Assembly: GCA_033085395.1 (NCBI GenBank) | Contig: JANQBS010000331.1 | Span: forward strand, 1 to 38,998 | From: Xanthoparmelia taractica | Lineage: Eukaryota > Ascomycota > Lecanoromycetes > Lecanorales > Parmeliaceae | Direction: 5' to 3' | DNA: 38,998 nt | Part shown: piece after piece, positions 32,201-38,998 of the stretch | Position numbering within the stretch: the first letter of the stretch is position 1 | Layout of the letters: each line of letters opens with the position of its first letter | The notes under the pieces: generated by a model | Databases searched by the model: none | Seen by the model: the letters and a program-made list of their open reading frames with translations, nothing else | What the model was told of the DNA's origin: nothing | Program-made: the position numbers and the translations under genes

Positions 32201-32404
32201 ACGGATTTACTTGATGAGATGACGAGGTCAGGGGGATCAGCGCGATACAGCGAAGTTTATAGGCGCGTCAGTGAGCTGGGGAGTGCGCAGGTCGAGGGGA
32301 CAGAGTTCGCGGAGGCGTTGAGGAGTCTGGAGCAGGAAGGTCAGGTGGTGGTGGGAGGCGAAGGGGCCCGGAGGAATATACGGCGGATTACTGGTGTTGC
32401 TTGA
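29270..32404 (+). CDS. MCM4: DNA replication licensing factor MCM4
   Basis: Subunit of the hexameric MCM2-7 helicase that is loaded at origins and unwinds DNA with Cdc45 and GINS. Five exons: 29270-29483, 29528-30403, 30454-30525, 30579-31771 and 31820-32404; introns 44, 50, 53 and 48 nt; 979 aa. The N-terminal about 190 residues are Ser/Pro-rich and disordered, the usual MCM4 target of CDK/DDK. The zinc finger CQVC-x18-CPRQAC lies at about 392-419; Walker A GDPSTAKSQ at about 611; Walker B CCIDEFDKM at about 671; arginine finger SRFDL at about 743. The stretch YLVLDQIDEQNDRRLARHLV separates MCM4 from its paralogues. The last intron (31772-31819, GTAAGT...CCCAG) is stop-free and a multiple of three. 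Start chosen at MSSPAPRR; an in-frame ATG at 29225 exists upstream. Confidence 0.96.
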
Positions 32405-33875
32405 TTCCGTCATCTCGGTGTTTGATGCGGCAATGCTGTAGGTCTTGCTTTTGAAATGGTCGCCGAGGAAGACTTGTGGTTCCGGGTGTACTATGTTGAT
32501 AGTGTTACACAGCCATTTTTACTGCCCTTGCCTTTCCCGTAGTTAGGTAGCGTAGTACAGAATCCAAGCGGTCAAACGTATCATCGGTAGAGCAAGGCCT
32601 CCGATTAATTAACTATGTATACGATAAAGTTAAAAAATATTCACTATTCAGCTTTCGCTTGAAGCGGGAACGTTGCTTGAGGTGGAAAATGGGACACCAT
32701 TACATCTCGCACTCTGGTCCGGAGGAGTAGGAACCGTTTCAATGGAGATTTAGATTGGGGCTGACGTGATGGCTAAAGCCGACATACTTATTACCCAGCT
32801 GCGCTCGAATGGCAGTGAGCTAACGAGAGGCAGCAAGCAGCACAACAGGACGCAAGACGACGTTACTGTTGTCGGTGCAGGGCCAGTCGGCCGATTCGCC
32901 AACTCGTCTGGGCGACGTCAAGTAGAATTTATTACGAAAATTAGAAGATCGCTGAAATTTGATCAGACGCGTTCCCGACAGCTACATAAAAAGTGTCCGG
33001 ATCGAAAACAAGCCTGAATTACGAGAAGACACTGTCGAAGCACGGGGCAAAGGCAGGAGCATAACCTCACGATAGGATGTTCTAAATCTGATATGAATAT
33101 GAGCGCTCAGAGACAGAAAGATCTAGCAAATGATCGAGCTGATTACAAAACATGCGCGTTGTATGGAAGAACAGAAAGGAAGGTCAGTGGGTCGACTGAA
33201 TTGATGCACCTCTTTTGGCAGATGCGAAGCTTAGCGGCAAATCAACGGGGTTGCACAGGGTGTAGGAAAAGAAAACACAGAGAATGAAAGGATGAGCCAA
33301 AATATGTGTGGACCGGGAGACGGCTCGAATACAAGAGGTCGCAGGAAGGTAGCTGCTGTCGGATGGATGCACCTCCTATTCCCATGCCCAATACCGTCTA
33401 TTATTAACAAGACAGTTGTACTGACCTGACTCGATGCAGTGTCACAATGAACCGCCAGGATGGGGTATTATTGATTGGTAGCTTTGGCATGGGAAGCAGA
33501 CCACCAGACCGCGGTGTCAGATGAGTAATCAAATATGGCAATGCCAGTGCGCTTGTCGCTTGTGAGTTGTTCAGCTTTGATGTTTGGCTTGATGTGGGTG
33601 GTGGCTTGTGCACTCAGTGAGAGTGAAAGCAGGGTACAGTAAGCAATGAGTCCATGTACGCCATTGTATGGGTGAGGTGGGATATCTTGACGCCCGAACA
33701 AGTGGGAAGGCAAACCTGCGAGATTGTTGTAGGAGTCATGCCCACGACCTCTTGGCGATATTGTACAGTTCTAAGGTACTTTATGTTGTACTGTCAAGCG
33801 ATTCTATTACCAAAGAGGACAAGCTTCAAATTGACATGTGTCACTGAAAGATAAGCTTTTCCATAGGGCTGACCG
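32405..33875. other. intergenic region between MCM4 and UNG
   Basis: About 1.5 kb between two plus-strand genes. Open stretches on both strands are short and show no domain. I see no gene; the UNG promoter lies at its right end. Confidence 0.5.
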
Positions 33876-33890
33876 GCGCGTTATGCGCGT
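33876..33890 (-). promoter_or_regulatory. pair of ACGCGC (MCB-like) cores upstream of UNG
   Basis: GCGCGT at 33876-33881 and 33885-33890 read ACGCGC on the minus strand, matching the ACGCGN core of MBF sites. They lie about 100-115 bp before ATG 33991, much as the pair lies before MCM4. They overlap an upstream in-frame ATG (33883), so if translation began there they would be in or beside the leader. Confidence 0.45.
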
Positions 33891-33990
33891 CACGAGCGTG
33901 CGCTCGGTCCTCAAAGGCTCAAAGATAAAGAGCTTTCATCTGGTCAACCCCTTTCCCTTCCTTCAATTGCAGACTGAGACTGCTCTCCCA

Positions 33991-35194
33991 ATGGTCACAC
34001 CCCTCAAGCGTAAAGCCGGCGACATTGCGACTTCGACCGCCAAGAAACCAAAAGCCAATGCCACTATAACCTCCTTCTTTTCCTCGCCGTCCAGCACAGC
34101 AAAGCCGGCCGCCGCTGCTGCATCTACAGCCCCCTCGACCGTTCCTTCTTCTCCTACCACACTTCTCGACGACGCCTCTCAGAAGTCCACCGCATCAACA
34201 ACTGCCACAACTGCATCCATGTTCTCGTCTGCCGCCGCAGCCCCTCCACCGGCAGAAGCTGCGGCACCATTGCCCAAGTTCGACAAAGGGAAATGGGTCG
34301 AGAAGCTCACACCTGAGCAAAAAGACCTGCTAGCACTGGAGATTGCGTCGTTGGACGAAACTTGGCTGTCCCAGTTGAAAGATGAAATTGTGACGAAAGA
34401 CTTCCTTGATCTGAAGCGCTTCCTGAAGAAAGAGCATGAGAATGGGAAGAAGATCTTTCCTCCTGCAGCGGATGTGTACTCATGGTACGCCACCAATCAT
34501 ACGAGACCCTAATGAGCATTCACTAGCGTTACTGACCATGCACAAGGTCCCGCCACACCCCCCTGAACACGGTCAAATGCGTAATCCTAGGCCAAGACCC
34601 CTACCACGGCCCCAACCAAGCCCACGGCCTCTGCTTCTCTGTCCGCCCTCCCACCCCTGCGCCCCCATCCCTCGTAAATATCTACAAGCTCCTCAAGAAA
34701 GAATACCCCGAGAGCTTCGAACCTCCTCCCAAGAACGGAGGCTTGCTCACCCCCTGGGCAGACCGTGGCGTATTGCTCCTGAATGCGTGTCTGACGGTGA
34801 GGGCGCACGAGGCGAACAGTCATGCTAATCACGGCTGGGAGAAGTTCACGCAAAAGGTGATTGATATTGTGGCGAAGAAGCGGATGAATGGGGTTGTGTT
34901 TTTGGCGTGGGGGACCCCGGCGGCGAAGAGGGTGGCCAAAGTGGACAAAGTGAGGCATTGCGTTCTGCAGAGCGTACATCCGAGCCCTTTGAGTGCGGCT
35001 AGGGGGTTTGTGAGTACCTGTCTTGATCTTTCGCATGGTGCGGGTTTGCTAACGGGTTTTCTCAGTTTGATTGCGGACATTTCCAAAAGACCAACGCGTG
35101 GTTGGAGAAAAGGTATGGGAAGGATGGTGCCATTAACTGGAACCTGAACGTTTCGCTAGAGAATGCAGACGTGCAAGGAATGAAGAGCAACTGA
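33991..35194 (+). CDS. UNG1: uracil-DNA glycosylase (family 1)
   Basis: Removes uracil from DNA, starting base-excision repair in nucleus and mitochondria. Three exons: 33991-34484, 34547-35009 and 35066-35194; introns 62 and 56 nt; 361 aa. Catalytic motif GQDPYHGPNQAHGLCFSV has the general-base Asp at about 182; GLLLNACLTVRAHEANSH-type and HPSPLSA (His about 309) motifs are complete. The N-terminal about 100 residues are low-complexity with basic KRK and KKPK nuclear-signal-like clusters. NATITSFF (23-30) followed by SSPSS resembles the PCNA-binding box of UNG enzymes, with Asn in place of Gln. An in-frame ATG at 33883 would add 36 residues, basic and nearly free of acids, like a mitochondrial presequence; the frame is open back to 33838. 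Confidence 0.93.
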
Positions 35195-35501
35195 TTGAAA
35201 AAAGGCATTGAGGTTTGAGGAGCTGGAAACCTCCAGGTAACGAATTGCAACACATAGTGGTGATATTGTCAAACGACTTCTTAACGGCAGCCACTGTATG
35301 AAATCTTCGCAGACGAAATCAGAGATGGGATATGACCAAAAGGAGCAGGGCATTAAACAGATCAAACCAGCAAGTAGAGACTCAATGCCCGCTTATTCCA
35401 CTTCTTTCTCCGTCCTCAGCCTACCCCTTGCCCCAAATATACTCACACCAAGAAAAGTACACCCATCTCAGCGCCCCACTCGCCCTCGCCTCCCCCTTCA
35501 T

Positions 35502-35530
35502 TCAATCAATCAATCAATCAATCAATCATT
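35502..35530. repeat. (TCAA)n microsatellite
   Basis: About seven near-perfect TCAA units, running on into CATTCATT/TATT units to about 35550. Confidence 0.8.
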
Positions 35531-35578
35531 CATTTATTTATTCATTCAAAAAACTATAAGCGCGACTACGACCCTGTA

Positions 35579-35625
35579 TCTCCATCTCCATCTCCATCTC
35601 CATCTCCAACTCCAACTCCATCTCT
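35579..35625. repeat. (CTCCAT)n microsatellite
   Basis: Tandem CTCCAT hexamers with some CTCCAA variants. Confidence 0.8.
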
Positions 35626-36600
35626 ACCTAAGAATACAGCAAAGCAAAGCACAACATACACCTACCTACCTAACCCCCTCGCAAAACACCTGAGCTACCT
35701 ACTCTATTCCATGCACCCAGGTCGCCGGCAACCGTAATGCTCGCTCACGCGCAAGACAGCTCTATCTATCGGTCCGCCGTGCGTGGATTCCAACCAAGTG
35801 GATGAGCGGCGCGGGCAATGTTACGGCATGACACAGCTAGCAAAGAACGAAGGATGAATGGTTGAATGAGGGAATGGAACATTGGGTTGGTGGGGTGGGG
35901 GGACGGACGGGTTAGTAAATGTTTTGTTGTTTTAGTATGCCGCCCGGGCTGGGCGGGGCGAGCTGTAAAGGTGAGTTGCAGACCGGTTTTGGTGCAGGAG
36001 GTAGGTGGTTGGTTGGTTGGTTGGCTACGGGTAGAATTCTATAATGCTTACCTTAGGGATGCTGCGAGTGGGTAGGGTAGGGTATGGTAGGGTGGGGTGG
36101 GTGAGGTATAAGGCGGACGAGAGAGATTGTGGAGGAGACATACATGGCGAGCTCTTACGATATTCTGGGGGTCATGGAGTGTTCAGGTACAAGGGCGATC
36201 GATTGGACCCTGTGCTGGATGAAGTCTGGCGACTGAAGGGGCAATCTGCTTCAGCTATGCCGTACAGCCCAGTATTTGTCTGCGGTTGATATATTTCGAA
36301 GGGTAATAGAAGAATGCAAGAGTCAGAGGAAGTTGATAGCCTACAAGCCTTTTGAAGGAATTCAAAGAGTGCAGATGGTATGCAAGAATCAGAGTCTGCA
36401 ATTTGAACTCTCATTTTGGGGAAATAGCACTGGCGTTGACGGAAACGGTGCTGGGCAAGGAGCATCCTGATACCGGGAAGTCCTGGGGGCGCAGGATAGG
36501 GGCGCAGCGCAGGATTTGCATTGCTACCCAAATTTGTATGATAGCCCCACTAAAATAAGGGTAGCTAAACAGGATATCTGTAATATGATGTCGCAATTAT

Positions 36601-38998
36601 TTTATGAGGCCTATATATAGATGTATAACGTAATGAGTAGCTGCTATATACTTATTTCTCGCTCTCAGGAGATTCTCTCAGCAAATAAACTACTTTTAGA
36701 ATACGCTATTACTAAGACTCCCTCTTATTTATAGTTTTACTAGATATTAGATTCTACTTAGACTTCTTCTTAATTAACTATATAGTAGGCTAAAGTATAA
36801 TATTTAATGTAGACTCTTGAAATCTCTTCTAAGATAGATCTTTATCTTATTCTTATATCTTCTTTTTCTTAATTAAACGATTAAATTTAAATTTTATAAA
36901 TACTAACGAAGCGAAGAAAAAAGACGAAGTAACGAAGAATATAGAAGCACTATTCTTGCTTTATTGATTACGAGACTTCTAATATTCTAAGATTAATTAA
37001 ATAATCGAAGAAGCTAGCTAAGTAATCGAGAGAGACGAAGAAAGACGAGAAGAAGAGCGAAAAGCCAATAAGAGAGAAATCTAATAGATAGATCTTAATA
37101 TCTACTTCTTCTACTTCTTCTACTATCGAGTCTCTCTTTTAGAGACCTTCGTAACTATTATTTTACGGGCGCTGGTCTTATTATACTTTTTTTTCTTCTA
37201 TAGAGTTATTTAATTCGTTTACTTAATAGAAGATAGAATTAAAAGCTCGATTAAGATTCTCTAAAGATTCTTCTAAATTGCTATATAACTACTTGCGACG
37301 TTAATCTAAAAAGTAGTTAACTAATTAGTTAGCTAATTAATCTATTAGCGAGATAGCTTATTATAAAGATCGTTTAACTATACGAAGGCCTTTAGATATC
37401 TATTTTTGATTTTATCTCGAAAGATCGATGAATCTATATTAGATAAATTAAGAGTCTCGTCGAAGTAGCGAGATATAAAGATTCTAAAAGTCGAAAGATC
37501 GTTTATTTATTAACGAGAATAAAATAGTAATTGAAGAATAGAAAATTCTTTATTATATGCTCGAAATAGAAGATATCTATAAGAAAATAGATATCTAATA
37601 AGAATCTCGCAATTGTAAGATCTAATAAATAACTTTTAGCTAGATATCTAACTCTTCTTCTTCTTAATAAGCTTCTTAATAGCTATTTATTTAGAATTAA
37701 TACTTTCGATAGCAAATATCGTAATCTTTTTAATTACGATATAAAAGATTATAAAATTAACGGCCCTAGATCGCTTAGTGCGCGATTTCGTAATCTCCAG
37801 TCGGAGATTCTTATATTAAAGTCTAAGTTTCGTCTGTATCGCATTGACTGCGTTCTCTAGAGTTGTCTATGAGTTTATAATAGTCTTAAGAATAAGATAT
37901 ATACTCTCGTTACGCTAAGTAAAGAAATAATCTAGATTATAATAATTTCTAATATAGTAAATTATTATATTTAACTTCTTTGAAAATTAGTACTCGTAGA
38001 AATACGTCTAATTCGCCTTATATAGTAGATCTAGTAAACGATCGCGATTCTCTTATAGTATCGTAAAATTAGATAACTAAATTTAATCTTAGATCGTATT
38101 AGAAATATTCTCGCTTTTTTTATAAGAATAATCTCGCTTAGATCAATTAACTCTAATTTAAATATTCTAAATAACGTGTTAATTATATAGTAATAGTTAA
38201 TAGTTAGAAAGTATAAGAGAAAGAGAAGCAATAAGATTTTTATCTTAATTTAAATATTAACTTTAGATAAATTATAGTCGTTTTAAATAAGTTCTTTATA
38301 AATATCGAAGAAATATTTATAAGATATTTTTAATTTCTAAGTAGAGAAAAAGAATACGACGAGAAATAATTAATTTATATTTACGGGCCGAAAAGGTCTG
38401 GTATATTTGATGGGATATTTCATATTATATCGTACTATATCATATTATGAAAGGATATTATGAAGGGGTTATATTAGATTACTTATAAAGATATAAGATA
38501 GGAAATTACTAATATTATGAAATAATCTAAGAAATTTCTAATATATATAAGAATATCTTATAATGTAGATTATTTTTCATATTAGGTGACGAATAAGATA
38601 ATAAAATTTTAGGTTAATATATAAGTTAGGGCGAAATTAGTTTAAGCAATTATTAAACTTCGATACTTAATAAGTAATATTAAGATAAACTCCCTTCTAA
38701 TTTAATCTCGCTAAGTAAATATAGTTATTCTAATAAATAATAAATAGAATAATAACTACAATACATTATTTTCTTAAATTGCAATCTACGTAAGATCGTC
38801 AAGCCGACCTCTTTTTTGATTACTTATAGAACAATTTTAAGTTATCTCTCTTACTCTTTTCGCAGATCTTTAATTTATAGAGATTAATTTTCTATTACTT
38901 TACGTTCGCTTCTCCTTTCTCAATTAAAGAATAATTAATAAATAGAATTTTAATAAGAAAGAATTAATTTCTTACTTGAATTAATCTAGAGAGCACTT
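36601..38998. other. RIP-degraded AT-rich block, no gene
   Basis: Almost entirely TA-rich, with stop codons in every frame and only short GC islands (37160-37175, 37760-37870, 38390-38400). The longest open stretches are 60-70 codons. It must be old transposon DNA, but I could not assign a superfamily or find its ends. A TGATGGGATATTTCATATTA word at 38409-38428 followed by ATATTATG repeats could be the start of an LTR; no partner copy is in the window. Confidence 0.55.

Larger units (their letters stand above)
35195..36600. other. gene-free region with simple repeats
   Basis: About 1.4 kb. Contains a (TCAA)n tract at about 35502-35530, a (CTCCAT)n tract at about 35579-35625, (GGTT)n at about 36004-36026 and G-rich stretches to 36110. 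Open stretches here are low-complexity translations of these repeats. Normal GC gives way to AT-rich RIP-like sequence at about 36600. Confidence 0.5.

Noticed and set aside
35298..35693. 131-codon plus-strand stretch rich in His/Leu and Ser
   Set aside because: It is the translation of TCAA and CTCCAT microsatellites.

Overview
This window comes from a filamentous ascomycete (Pezizomycotina). The genes are interrupted by many short introns (44-117 bp) with GT...AG ends. The gene families are typically fungal: HET domain, Pth11-like rhodopsin-fold membrane proteins, GMC oxidoreductases, type B carboxylesterase and a Mid2-like cysteine-rich sensor. Three blocks (about 1-4930, 8940-10860 and 36600-38998) are very AT-rich, full of TA, and hold stop-riddled transposon remains. 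This is the signature of repeat-induced point mutation (RIP, C-to-T changes in repeats). Genus cannot be told from the sequence; a dothideomycete-like compartmentalised genome is a guess.

Layout. 1-4931: nested, RIP-degraded transposons. A roughly 391-bp LTR-like repeat is split by a 2.8-kb hAT transposon with a perfect 8-bp target duplication, followed by a second, truncated copy of the repeat. 4994-7130 (-): secreted type B carboxylesterase, six exons. 7563-8231: deleted hAT relic with subterminal repeats. 8803-11056: inverted-repeat element flanked by TA, probably Tc1/mariner-like, with a small fold-back element inside its left arm. 11897-12981 (+): Pth11-like membrane protein. 13287-15752 (+): HET-domain protein. 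16588-18800 (-) and 19532-21309 (-): two GMC oxidoreductases in tandem, one secreted and one without a signal peptide. 22694-24197 (+): a second, probably decaying, Pth11-like gene. 24808-25730: reverse-strand, non-RIPped copy of the LTR-like repeat, carrying a 523-bp hAT-type MITE. 26320-27192 (-): Mid2-like single-pass cysteine-rich protein. 27516-27984 (-): possible small hypothetical gene. 28654-29051: small inverted-repeat element with 42-46-bp internal repeats. 29270-32404 (+): MCM4 replicative helicase subunit. 33991-35194 (+): uracil-DNA glycosylase. 36600-38998: another RIPped block.

The window therefore joins an accessory, repeat-bounded island (esterase, surface receptors, HET, oxidoreductases) to a conserved core segment (MCM4, UNG). 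The two core genes act in DNA replication and repair. Both carry a pair of ACGCG cores upstream, which suggests shared G1/S (MBF-type) control. All exon boundaries were worked out by eye from frame continuity, splice consensus and family conservation, and none was confirmed by transcripts. I saw no tRNA, rRNA or CRISPR. The strongest structural result is the transposon stratigraphy: three copies of one LTR-like repeat serve as each other's empty sites and prove two independent hAT insertions with 8-bp duplications.
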